From contig CAYSDF010000006.1 in assembly GCA_964429675.1 (NCBI GenBank), positions 1-24,976 of the forward strand: a DNA stretch of 24,976 nt, written 5' to 3'. This DNA comes from GWA2-44-9 sp964429675 (GTDB taxonomy: Bacteria; Patescibacteriota; Minisyncoccia; 2-02-FULL-40-12; GWA2-44-9). Below are positions 6,165-12,514 of the stretch, piece by piece. Under the pieces are notes generated by a model. That model was not told where the DNA came from and searched no databases. It was given only the letters and a program-made list of their open reading frames with translations. Made by a program: the position numbers and the translations under genes. Within the stretch, counting starts at the first letter, position 1. The number at the start of each line of letters is the position of its first letter.

Positions 6165-7229
6165 CTAGGAAGATACAACCCTTTTAGATTCCTTATGCTT
6201 GGCCAAATCATCCAGCATCTCGACAATTATTGTCGCGACAGGAACAGATAAAAGCATGCCCGCTATGCCCGCCAGCTGGGCGCCCACCAGGATAGCTATA
6301 ATCACCACAACCGGATTGAGGCCTGTTGTTTTACCCAAGACTAAAGGCACGAGAACCTGGCTTTCAAGCTGTTGCACGACTACATAAAATACAATCAGCC
6401 AAAGACCTAAGCTGGGACTTTGGAGAAATGCCAGGAAAACCGCCGGTATCGCCGCTAGTACAGGACCGGCCATAGGAACGATTTCAAGGGCCATCGCAAG
6501 GAGCGCTAAAATTAATGCAAATTTAATCCCCATAAGAGATAGTCCTATATACACAATCAGTCCCATAATAAGCGCCAAGAGAAGCTGGCCCTGCAGCCAT
6601 TTCCCGACCTTAGCCTCAACTCTTTTCCATAAATCAGATATATACGATTCATTATCACTTGGAACAACTGAATGAATAAAACTCTCTATACCTTTTTTCA
6701 TAACCGACAAGTAGAAAGAAGATATTATAATAGCGACGAATGACAGTAATCCGCCAAATACGTTAACTATCAATCCTATGACCGACTGAGATGACTGCTG
6801 AAGATAGGCCGAGAAGGTATCAAGTAGGTTTTGTATCTCGCTTATGAAATCCAAATACTGAGGTGAGCCCTTTTGAACATTCTCAAGAGAAGTTGAAACC
6901 TTATCTACTATTTTGGGCAGAGTCGAGTTGAGCTGTGATAAATCATTGGCTATAGACGGTATTACCAAGGACAAAACAAGCACGACCATTCCAAAGAAAA
7001 CCAGATAAAGCCCCAAGACTCCAAATAACCGCGGCAAGCCCTTAGACTCAAGCCAATTAGCAAACGGAATAATTGCTGAGGCTATAATCAATGCGAACAA
7101 AAATACTATAAATACGTCCTTCAATATATATATGAAGATAACCGCTAAAACAATGGCAACCAACTTCATAATGCTGGATGTGCTGACCTCTATATGAATG
7201 TGCTTGTGACTGGTACGTGATTCTTCCAT
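6165..7229 (-). CDS. AI-2E family (PerM/YdbI-like) membrane permease
   Basis: This 354-aa polytopic membrane protein has about eight hydrophobic segments. A first pair lies near residues 20-60, another at 70-95, a large soluble loop (about 95-150) holds polar helices, and a cluster occupies 155-340. Family features include the IIPFANWLE segment after TM2, the long inter-TM helical region, GLIVYIGLSLMGI, EIVPMAGPVLAAIPA and the conserved LNPVVVIIAILVGAQLAGI near the C-terminus. Members are trimeric or pentameric transporters proposed to export AI-2, Na+/H+ or other small solutes; the substrate here cannot be told. It starts 1 nt after the M16 peptidase stop and precedes rsmI, so it is probably co-transcribed. 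Confidence 0.88.
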   Translation of the reverse strand: MEESRTSHKHIHIEVSTSSIMKLVAIVLAVIFIYILKDVFIVFLFALIIASAIIPFANWLESKGLPRLFGVLGLYLVFFGMVVLVLSLVIPSIANDLSQLNSTLPKIVDKVSTSLENVQKGSPQYLDFISEIQNLLDTFSAYLQQSSQSVIGLIVNVFGGLLSFVAIIISSFYLSVMKKGIESFIHSVVPSDNESYISDLWKRVEAKVGKWLQGQLLLALIMGLIVYIGLSLMGIKFALILALLAMALEIVPMAGPVLAAIPAVFLAFLQSPSLGLWLIVFYVVVQQLESQVLVPLVLGKTTGLNPVVVIIAILVGAQLAGIAGMLLSVPVATIIVEMLDDLAKHKESKRVVSS

Positions 7230-7230
7230 A

Positions 7231-8511
7231 TTATATCTTTAGAATATCCTTAAATGGTTTATCTTCCTTGAATGGCCCGATAAGAGCAAAATTGAGTCCC
7301 TTATTGATGAATATGTCCTTGGCGACTTGATTGACCTCCCGAAGGGTTACCTTCTTTATTTTAGCGAGTTCTTCCTCTGGGGTCAAAACCTTCTTATGGA
7401 ATAGCACCGAATCGGCATAGCTCATCGCCACTCCATCTGAATGTTCCAAGCCCAAAGCAATACCGCCTTCAGCATTGTCTTTGGCCTGCTGGAGCTCTTT
7501 CTCGGTAACGCCATCTTTCCTTATCTTCCTAACTTCATCAAGAATTACTTTTACAGCATCCAGCGCCTTTTCATTATTTACGCCGGCACTAATGGAAAAA
7601 TAGCCGCTATCAGTGTAAGGAGTCGTTTCCGACCTGACATAGTAGGCCAATCCCCTTCTTTCCCTTACTTCATAGAATAATCTTGAGCTCATTCCTCCGC
7701 CTAGAATCTTGGATAATACAGCTAGGGCATATCTTCTATCGTCGAACATGTTGAAAGATCGAAAGCCTAAGATAAAATGTGATTGGTCTGTTTTTTTGAA
7801 ACTTATTATTTGCTTAGGCTCTTTTTGCTCTTCTTTCACCGCCAGCTTGCCGATGGAACTTCCGTGGCGGATAGTTTTGAAATAGCCTTCGATCTTTTTC
7901 TTGACCTCATCGGACTTAACATTCCCCGCTACGGCAACGATGGTGTTCTCGGCGATATAATGAGTATTAAAATAATTTACAAACTGCTCGCGCTTTAAAT
8001 CAACAACCGTCTCTTTCTCGCCGGCAATACTCCACCCTGCCGGCTGATCACCATATAAAAGCTCCTCAAACAAATCGCCTACATGGCGCTGCGGCAAGTC
8101 ACGGTACATATTTATCTCCTCGACAATAACTCCTTTTTCTATAGCAATTTCTTTTTCGTCTAGTTTTGAATTAAGAAAAATATCAAACACCACATCGAGA
8201 CAAGTATCCAGCTTCTCTATGCTAGCCTTGGCATAATAGCCGGTATATTCTTTGCCAGTAAAAGCGTTGTACTCAGCCCCGATAGAATCAAGCTCCCTTG
8301 CTATATCCATAGTTCCGGGTCGCTTCTTCGTCCCCTTAAACATCATATGCTCCAAAAAATGCGATATGCCATTTATATTTTTGGTCTCATATTTGGAGCC
8401 AGTCCCGACCAGCACAAAAACCGTCGCTGTTTTGGTAGCGGGCATTGGAACGGTTATCAGGCGCAGGCCTGAATCGAACTTGTGGAATTTATGAGCAAAA
8501 GAGTTCTTCAT
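7231..8511 (-). CDS. M16-family zinc metallopeptidase
   Basis: This 426-aa single-unit M16B peptidase has the inverted zinc motif HFLEH at residues 51-55, with the downstream glutamate expected in the EEINMYRDLPQ region. The C-terminal half contains FRSFNMFDDRRYALAVLSKILGGGMSSRLFYEVRERRGLAYYV, the conserved R/Y substrate-clamp segment of pitrilysin/mitochondrial-processing-peptidase relatives. No signal peptide is apparent, which suggests a cytoplasmic enzyme that degrades or processes peptides. The length matches bacterial YmxG/PqqL-type short forms. It is the first protein gene after the CAT tRNA and may start the operon running to metG. I see no clear Shine-Dalgarno before ATG 8511, so the start rests on homology. 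Confidence 0.9.
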   Translation of the reverse strand: MKNSFAHKFHKFDSGLRLITVPMPATKTATVFVLVGTGSKYETKNINGISHFLEHMMFKGTKKRPGTMDIARELDSIGAEYNAFTGKEYTGYYAKASIEKLDTCLDVVFDIFLNSKLDEKEIAIEKGVIVEEINMYRDLPQRHVGDLFEELLYGDQPAGWSIAGEKETVVDLKREQFVNYFNTHYIAENTIVAVAGNVKSDEVKKKIEGYFKTIRHGSSIGKLAVKEEQKEPKQIISFKKTDQSHFILGFRSFNMFDDRRYALAVLSKILGGGMSSRLFYEVRERRGLAYYVRSETTPYTDSGYFSISAGVNNEKALDAVKVILDEVRKIRKDGVTEKELQQAKDNAEGGIALGLEHSDGVAMSYADSVLFHKKVLTPEEELAKIKKVTLREVNQVAKDIFINKGLNFALIGPFKEDKPFKDILKI

Positions 8512-8540
8512 GTAGAATACAGTTATAAATTGTTTCCGTG

Positions 8541-8613
8541 TGTCGACGGGAGGATTCGAACCTCCGGCCTAAGCTTTATGAGGGCTTCGCTCTAACCGCT
8601 GAGCTACGTCGAC
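8541..8613 (-). tRNA. tRNA with CAT anticodon (elongator Met, possibly Ile2)
   Basis: A full cloverleaf can be drawn. The acceptor is GTCGACG/CGTCGAC, the D stem GCTC/GAGC, the anticodon loop CTCATAA, and the T stem GGAGG/CCTCC with loop TTCGAAT; the discriminator is A. CCA is not encoded. It lacks the initiator features (three G-C pairs closing the anticodon stem). The bottom pair of the anticodon stem is C-A. CAT can be elongator Met or lysidine-modified Ile2; I lean to Met. Confidence 0.9.
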
Positions 8614-8951
8614 ATTAAAGTAGGCTTTCTATCCCTATTCCCAGTCGCAAGTAGGGCTTCGGCCAATCCATTAATTTTATAGAATAAATCGGTACTTTTC
8701 AATACCTTGAACCTTAATGTACCGTAATAGTTTTCATAATTTTCATAGACCTTGTTCTGTCTAAACTTTGTAAAACTAGTTTTTCTAAACTGGCTTCTTG
8801 AAATATCCAAATATTTACTCCAGTATTCTCTGATTTTATTTTCTCTTGCAATATGAATTTGGTTAATAATTATATAAAAAGCTAGATCATAGGTTCTAAA
8901 TATAATAAGGCCCCGCCTACCAGCGGGGTAATACCAATTAAAACTTCGCAT
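8604..8951 (-). pseudogene. C-terminal fragment of an HTH/homing-endonuclease-like protein
   Basis: The frame from ATG 8951 has a good AGGAG site and encodes about 115 residues. The last ~90, with YWSKYLDISRSQFRKT, YGTLRFKV and LFYKINGLAEAL, resemble the C-terminal part of HTH/LAGLIDADG-like proteins I associate with CPR genomes, which usually run about 200 residues. The N-terminal DNA-binding and first catalytic-like repeats are missing. In their place are 15 or so residues encoded across a CCCCGC/GCGGGG palindrome. The frame has no stop of its own: it runs into the tRNA gene and ends at TAG within the tRNA's D-arm junction. I therefore call it a truncated remnant, though it may still be translated. 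The upstream gene overlaps slightly at 8971. Confidence 0.6.
8911..8928. repeat. Small GC palindrome inside the truncated gene
   Basis: CCCCGC and GCGGGG pair around CTACCA. It lies in the N-terminal codons (YYPAGRRGL) of the fragment at 8604-8951 and could be a relic terminator or a repeat insertion marking the truncation point. Confidence 0.5.
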
Positions 8952-8970
8952 TTTCTCCTTTCCCCTCCTA

Positions 8971-9282
8971 TCAATCATCCTCGATGTAATAACTACGGAA
9001 CGGCCTATTAAACAGGGCGTCTTTAAAGATCGCCCACCTGATTATAAATGGCTCTTTTTTGGCTTTTTCGAAAAAGTAATCTCCCACATTCTCAAAACTA
9101 TTTTCTGCATATTCGAGATCAACTTCCTGCCATCTCATCTTGAAAAGATCGCTTTGTTTATATAGATGCCTTGCTTGAACAGCAAGCCGATAATAGTAGC
9201 CTTCGAGAAAGAACCACCGAATCGCCACCTCTAAAGAACATAAATAAAGTATTGCTCTTAGGACCACACCCTTAATTCCCAC
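8971..9282 (-). CDS. Hypothetical protein, 103 aa
   Basis: The frame starts with GTG at 9282, downstream of a plausible promoter. The product begins with a moderately hydrophobic helix (VVLRAILYLCSLEVAIRWFFLEGYYYRLAVQA). A charged region rich in aromatic residues follows (DLFKMRWQEVDLEYAENSF, FIIRWAIFKDALFNRPFRSYY). I recognise no family. The sequence could be membrane-associated or a helical cytoplasmic protein. It is followed by the truncated gene with a short overlap near 8971, and nothing in the context suggests a function. Confidence 0.5.
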   Translation of the reverse strand: MGIKGVVLRAILYLCSLEVAIRWFFLEGYYYRLAVQARHLYKQSDLFKMRWQEVDLEYAENSFENVGDYFFEKAKKEPFIIRWAIFKDALFNRPFRSYYIEDD

Positions 9283-9315
9283 GGATACTTCCCATCCCTC
9301 AGATGCTTTTAGTAA

Positions 9316-9344
9316 CCAATACAGCTTAACAGCTAGAATGTCAA
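9316..9344 (-). promoter_or_regulatory. Promoter for the 103-aa gene
   Basis: On the minus strand a perfect TTGACA (9339-9344) is followed after 17 bp by TATTGG (9316-9321), a weak -10. It lies just beyond the terminator of the PspA operon and 35 bp before the GTG. Confidence 0.45.
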
Positions 9345-9347
9345 ATT

Positions 9348-9372
9348 AAAAAGGTGCGGAATCCGCACCTTT
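9348..9372 (-). terminator. Terminator of the PspA operon
   Basis: A perfect 10-bp stem, AAAGGTGCGG with CCGCACCTTT, has a 3-nt loop and a T-run on the minus strand. It starts 7 nt beyond the pspA stop. Confidence 0.9.
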
Positions 9373-9379
9373 AGGCAAC

Positions 9380-10057
9380 TTACTTAGTGGCAGCTGAGCT
9401 GCCGGCTCTCATTGAAGCCAAGCGTCGCTCTACTTCATCATCCAGATCTGAGGCGCTAGCTCTCGCTTCCGGACTCGCATTCTGATTCAAACGCTCCACC
9501 TCATCGGCGCCGCTGGCCTGAGCTTCGATATCTTTGACCTCATCATCAACGCGCCTGAGCACGTCACTTGGATCAACTGTACGGCCATGGCTTGAAGTCG
9601 ATGCAGTATGCATATCTCTCTGAGCCTGAGCCGTTCTGACTCTGACGGCAACAATAGACTTCTGGGACTCCAGCTCCTGGAGCTTTTCGTCAAGCTGAGC
9701 GATCTCGCCCTCAAGAGTCGAGACCTTTTGATTGCCCTGATCGACTGCAGCCTGAAGAGTCTTGGCCAAATTTTCCTGTTGAATCTGCTGCCTCAAGTCA
9801 GAGCGCTTTTCTTCATCCGTCTTGGCGCGCTGAGCTCTATCACCCCAACGGGCAACTCCTGCATTGGCATCGGCAAGATCAGCCTCGGTGCGCTTTAGAG
9901 CCTGGACGGCATCGCCGACAGCTCTCACGCGCTGATCTCTGAAGGTATGCATGTCCTCAACCATCAGGTTGAGTTCCTTGACCGGATCAGTAGATCTATC
10001 CAAAAGATCATTGATATTAGCGCGCACCGCATCCTCGAACTTCTGCCAAAGCTTCAT
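9380..10057 (-). CDS. pspA: PspA/IM30 family protein
   Basis: This 225-aa protein, almost entirely helical coiled coil, has the PspA/Vipp1 pattern. An N-terminal amphipathic helix (MKLWQKFEDAVRANINDLLDRSTDPVKELN) contains the family's DP-containing turn. Long heptad-rich helices full of Gln/Glu/Lys follow (about 45-150), and then a short C-terminal helix group. PspA/Vipp1 proteins polymerise into ESCRT-III-like rods or rings on stressed membranes. Here it is the last gene of a three-gene operon and has a strong GGAGA site 44 bp after the preceding stop. The partners differ from enteric PspB/PspC/PspF: none is present, so regulation by the classical switch is unlikely. Confidence 0.85.
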   Translation of the reverse strand: MKLWQKFEDAVRANINDLLDRSTDPVKELNLMVEDMHTFRDQRVRAVGDAVQALKRTEADLADANAGVARWGDRAQRAKTDEEKRSDLRQQIQQENLAKTLQAAVDQGNQKVSTLEGEIAQLDEKLQELESQKSIVAVRVRTAQAQRDMHTASTSSHGRTVDPSDVLRRVDDEVKDIEAQASGADEVERLNQNASPEARASASDLDDEVERRLASMRAGSSAATK

Positions 10058-10101
10058 GTCTCGTTTCTCCTTTTTCTCGTCTCTTGTTGTTTCGTTTACT
10101 A

Positions 10102-10800
10102 TTAAACTTCCGCCAAACCAGCCGGAAGAAGCAGAACATCTTTTTCGGAAATTTCAGAGCCTTTAAGCATTTTCATATAGCCAGTCGTAGTGTCCATCTC
10201 TACGAGATAGAACTCCGGCTTGCCATTATTGTCTCTGCCAAAATCCCAATAATCAAGGCTCTCGGTCTTAGGCTGACCGCTGCGATCATCAAATACTGTG
10301 ACTCTGGCCTCATATGGATCGGCCACACCGTTGACCCGCTCATAAGTGGCGATAACCTCGCCCTTATCATCCCTGACTTCCATTATTCCGGTCGGCAAGA
10401 CGGACTTGTGAAAATCTTCCATATTATTTTCAGAATATGACGATTCAAAATCAAGGCCGAGAAGCAGAACATTACACTTCTTATGGCTGAAGGGGTCAGG
10501 ATTAGAAATAGTATTTACTCTTACAACAACCGCCGCATCCCCTTCCGAGGCTACGTAGTCAGTAAAATTAAACTTATCAGAACCGATGGTCCGCGTATAA
10601 ACCCTTACTTGGGAAATCGTGAGATGCTTTCCTGAAAGTTCATCGGTATCAATACTCAGGAAATCTCCGGTTCTTGCCCGAAGAGGATTGTAAACCTTAA
10701 ATTCCGCCGGCTCTTCGGGGGCACTGGTCTTGTGCCGGATAATTTCCCAAAGAGTAGCTCCACCCGCCACCTTGACACCCGGAATTTTAACACTTGGCAT
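10102..10800 (-). CDS. Unknown soluble protein in the PspA operon
   Basis: The 232 residues start at ATG 10800, which overlaps the upstream stop (TAATG), so translation is coupled. There is no signal peptide or membrane segment. The sequence looks beta-rich, with several short strands (VRVYTRTIG, AAVVVRVNTI, NVLLLGLDFE, GIMEVRDDKGEVIATYERVNG, EARVTVFDD) and a late DYWDFGR...EFYLVEMD stretch. It may belong to one of the uncharacterised DUFs that travel with PspA homologues (DUF2491/YjfK-like or DUF4178-like); I cannot confirm either. Its place between a membrane-anchored protein and PspA suggests a cytoplasmic adaptor in an envelope-stress module. Confidence 0.7.
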   Translation of the reverse strand: MPSVKIPGVKVAGGATLWEIIRHKTSAPEEPAEFKVYNPLRARTGDFLSIDTDELSGKHLTISQVRVYTRTIGSDKFNFTDYVASEGDAAVVVRVNTISNPDPFSHKKCNVLLLGLDFESSYSENNMEDFHKSVLPTGIMEVRDDKGEVIATYERVNGVADPYEARVTVFDDRSGQPKTESLDYWDFGRDNNGKPEFYLVEMDTTTGYMKMLKGSEISEKDVLLLPAGLAEV

Positions 10801-11675
10801 TACTGAACCTTCCAACGCTTAACAAACCCAAGGTAGTATACCGATCCGCCAACCAATACGATTACCATTATTACAGTAAACCAAGGAAAGCTAGAATGAG
10901 TCTCCTTATAAGCAGTCTTAACTGAGTCGTCGCTATACATCAAATCCTTATCTACTCCGGATGGGACGTAATTAGGATCCTTAGTCGTGCCATTCTTTTC
11001 CATTTCGGATAAACGCCGATCAAGATCAGCATCTTTTTTGCGTAGCTCTTCTAATCGAGCCTGATCCATCTCATCCCGGTGATTATAGACCCATCTGTCC
11101 CGGTCGTACTGAGGACGGTCCATTAGCCACAGCCAGAAAAAAACATTGAAATTATCGTGATAGACATCCGCTGGCATCGGACGACCGTAATAAGAGCCAT
11201 AGACACTCTGTTTTCTATACTCCCTATTTGCCATTCTCTCTTGAGACAACTGGCTGCCAAGATCCCTGATACGCTGATCTTTGGCATCATACTTTGGAGG
11301 ATTAGCTTTCTGATAAGCGCGCTGTGATTCCTGCCGTTGCTGGGCCCCTGATGCACCGGAATCGTAATTTGATTTGAAATTCGGCCTTGGCGATGAGCCG
11401 ACGCTCGGAGTAGCCGGACTCTTTGGACTTGAATAAGTCCGGGAAGGCGGCGTATACGAAGGTGGCTTTGGAGCACTATAGCTCCTGGGTGCCGGAGATG
11501 GAGATGGCGCTCTTGGGCTTGAGTAGGTTCTGCTCGGCGAAGGCGATGGCCTTGGACTCGAATAACTCCGCGAAGGCGATGAATGACTGCCGCCTTTTTG
11601 GGCAGAAAGACTTGATGATAAACAAAATGCAAGCACTAATGCCGTAGAAAAACCAACTAAACCTCTTACTCTCAT
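10800..11675 (-). CDS. Ser/Pro-rich secreted membrane protein of the PspA operon
   Basis: This 291-aa protein has a signal peptide (RVRGLVGFSTALVLAFCLSSSLSAQ, cleavage near residue 25). A repetitive Ser/Pro/Tyr-rich stretch of about 75 residues follows, built from SYSSPRPSPSP and RTYSSPK-like units. Next comes a Gln/Arg-rich charged region, then FFWLWLMDRPQYDRDRWVYNHRDEMDQARLEELRKKDADLDRRLSEME, a possible conserved core ahead of a coiled coil. A C-terminal membrane helix (about 262-283) and a short basic tail complete it. The expected topology places most of the chain outside and the tail inside. A promoter and a GGAGA site precede it; it is the operon's first gene. A role in sensing or transmitting envelope stress to PspA is inference. 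Confidence 0.8.
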   Translation of the reverse strand: MRVRGLVGFSTALVLAFCLSSSLSAQKGGSHSSPSRSYSSPRPSPSPSRTYSSPRAPSPSPAPRSYSAPKPPSYTPPSRTYSSPKSPATPSVGSSPRPNFKSNYDSGASGAQQRQESQRAYQKANPPKYDAKDQRIRDLGSQLSQERMANREYRKQSVYGSYYGRPMPADVYHDNFNVFFWLWLMDRPQYDRDRWVYNHRDEMDQARLEELRKKDADLDRRLSEMEKNGTTKDPNYVPSGVDKDLMYSDDSVKTAYKETHSSFPWFTVIMVIVLVGGSVYYLGFVKRWKVQ

Positions 11676-11733
11676 TCTTGACTTCTCCTTTTTGGATTAT
11701 TAATGACCTAGAGGCCCCCTGGGCCGTGATACT

Positions 11734-11761
11734 ATCTTAGACTATTTATTATAAATGTCAA
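11734..11761 (-). promoter_or_regulatory. Promoter of the PspA operon
   Basis: On the minus strand TTGACA (11756-11761) and TAAGAT (11734-11739) are separated by 16 bp. The leader of about 50 nt carries a small GGCC-rich hairpin (around 11711-11724). No sigma-54 (-24/-12) element or enhancer site is visible. Confidence 0.6.
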
Positions 11762-11802
11762 TCCTTACTTGCCTTTAAGTCCCTTTGGCTGTATTATAGC
11801 TC

Positions 11803-11876
11803 TGCGGGGTGGAGCAGTCTGGCAGCTCGCCGGGCTCATAACCCGGAGGTCGTTGGTTCAAATCCAACCCCCGCAA
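11803..11876 (+). tRNA. Initiator tRNA-fMet (CAT)
   Basis: Initiator features are clear. The anticodon stem is CCGGG/CCCGG around CTCATAA, giving the three consecutive G-C pairs, and A11-T24 is present in the D stem. The T arm is GTTGG/CCAAC. The first base is T, which would pair with A72, instead of the usual C1 that mispairs with A72. CCA is not encoded. A TATTAT-like -10 box lies at 11792-11797. Confidence 0.93.
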
Positions 11877-11878
11877 CT

Positions 11879-11924
11879 AAATTAAATCAAGGCCACCCTC
11901 TCATGGGTGGTTTTGATTTAATTT
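11879..11924 (+). terminator. Terminator after tRNA-fMet, part of a longer palindrome
   Basis: The outer stem AAATTAAATCAA/TTGATTTAATTT (12 bp) carries two G-U pairs and an inner CCACCC/GGGTGG stem with a 6-nt loop. The pairing can be extended outward: an inverted copy of the tRNA 3' end follows at 11936-11950. Confidence 0.8.
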
Positions 11925-11930
11925 CTAGTT

Positions 11931-12084
11931 CGGTCGGGTTGGATTTGAACAAGATAGGGGTCGGGAAAGAAAAGTTCTTTCCCGTGCTGGAAGTTGGAAA
12001 CCGCCCGGTTTCCAAGAAAAAAACTTTTGCTAGCCTGCGAGTCAAAAGTTTTTTGACGTGAAGATCCAACCCCCGCAACCGCGT
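11931..12084 (+). ncRNA. Candidate structured RNA: closing stem with three hairpins
   Basis: A closing stem can form between GGGTTGGAT (11936-11944) and ATCCAACCC (12064-12072), extended by CGGT/ACCG. Inside are three consecutive strong hairpins. They are CGGGAAAGAA/TTCTTTCCCG (11962-11984), TTGGAAACC/GGTTTCCAA (11994-12015) and AAAAAACTTTTG/CAAAAGTTTTTT (12018-12054, 13-nt loop). No convincing reading frame spans it. It is bounded by terminators on both sides. That it is a functional RNA, and not a tandem of repeat relics, is inference; no promoter is obvious. Confidence 0.4.
12064..12079 (+). repeat. Direct copy of the tRNA-fMet 3' end (att-like)
   Basis: Sixteen bases, ATCCAACCCCCGCAAC, are identical to 11862-11877 at the 3' end of the initiator tRNA. 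An exact inverted copy of 15 bases of the T arm lies at 11936-11950. A direct repeat of a tRNA 3' end is the usual trace of integration, but only about 190 bp separate the copies and no integrase is present. Confidence 0.8.
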
Positions 12085-12087
12085 AAA

Positions 12088-12117
12088 AACAAAAACGGCT
12101 TAACGGCCGTTTTTGTT
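12088..12117 (+). terminator. Hairpin terminator before the GIY-YIG gene
   Basis: AACAAAAACGGC pairs with GCCGTTTTTGTT around a 6-nt loop; the T-run lies in the descending arm. Its symmetry would let it act on both strands. Confidence 0.75.
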
Positions 12118-12138
12118 CACGTGGCATATCTTACTGTA

Positions 12139-12399
12139 ATGTATTTTGTTTATCTATTAGAAAATCAAAAGGATAGATCTTGGTACATCGGTTTTACTTC
12201 TGATTTAGAGAGGAGAATCTTTGAGCATCAGAATGGCCAGGGGGGAAGGACTACAAAATTAAAAAAGAACTGGAAGCTAATTTATTCTGAAAGTTATTTA
12301 AATGAAAAAGATGCTCGTGGGCGTGAAGTATTTCTCAAAAGTGGAGCTGGCAGGAGATTCATTAAAAAGCAACTCTCTAACTATTTAGTGAACCTGTGA
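12139..12399 (+). CDS. GIY-YIG nuclease domain protein
   Basis: This 86-aa single-domain protein of the UvrC/YhbQ-like GIY-YIG superfamily begins MYFVYLLENQKDRSWYIGFT, the two-strand GIY-YIG core. The conserved Arg follows in DLERRIFEHQNG and the catalytic-type Glu in the ARGREVFLKSG helix. The length is typical of stand-alone forms. I start it at ATG 12139 because the domain begins there; the in-frame extension upstream is formed by the hairpin and tRNA-derived sequence. No Shine-Dalgarno is visible, so a short or leaderless message is possible. Its last codons and its stop (TGA 12397-12399) lie inside dispersed repeat copy A. Function in repair or as a selfish nuclease is undecided. Confidence 0.88.
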   Translation: MYFVYLLENQKDRSWYIGFTSDLERRIFEHQNGQGGRTTKLKKNWKLIYSESYLNEKDARGREVFLKSGAGRRFIKKQLSNYLVNL

Positions 12400-12460
12400 A
12401 CTTAGCGAGTGCCGTGACTCGTCCTGAGATTGTTGAAAGAATGACAGCGGGGATATTGAT
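12387..12460 (+). repeat. Dispersed repeat, copy A
   Basis: The first 42 bp (AGTGAACCTGTGAACTTAG... to GTCCTGAG) and the last ~30 bp (TGTTGAAAGAATGACAGCGG, then GGATATTGAT) match copy B at 13066-13169. The differences are almost all C/T or G/A changes. Copy B has about 30 bp more in the middle. The end supplies the -35 box of the next promoter. Confidence 0.8.
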
Positions 12461-12484
12461 TGATAATCCTTTGTTTGATAATAT
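12456..12484 (+). promoter_or_regulatory. Promoter for the 154-aa acidic protein
   Basis: TTGATT (12456-12461) and TAATAT (12479-12484) are separated by 17 bp. The -35 box is the last part of repeat copy A. Start of transcription near 12491 leaves a short leader with AAAGGAG before ATG 12515. Confidence 0.6.
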
Positions 12485-12514
12485 CTTGCCAGTTCTTGTG
12501 ATAAAGGAGTTTAC

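Noticed and set aside
11123..11632. 169-codon frame on the minus strand within the Ser/Pro protein gene
   Set aside because: It is the alternative frame of a repetitive gene, Arg/His-rich, without signal or motif.
11862..12079. Integrated genomic island at tRNA-fMet
   Set aside because: The direct copies are only about 190 bp apart and no integrase or cargo lies between them; kept as a scar or RNA structure.
11887..12127. Two short minus-strand frames over the hairpin region behind tRNA-fMet
   Set aside because: They overlap perfect hairpins and tRNA copies, carry no ribosome site and no family match; structure explains the sequence better.
12058..12138. Upstream extension of the GIY-YIG frame
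   Set aside because: It would be encoded by the tRNA-end copy and a terminator hairpin; the domain starts at ATG 12139.
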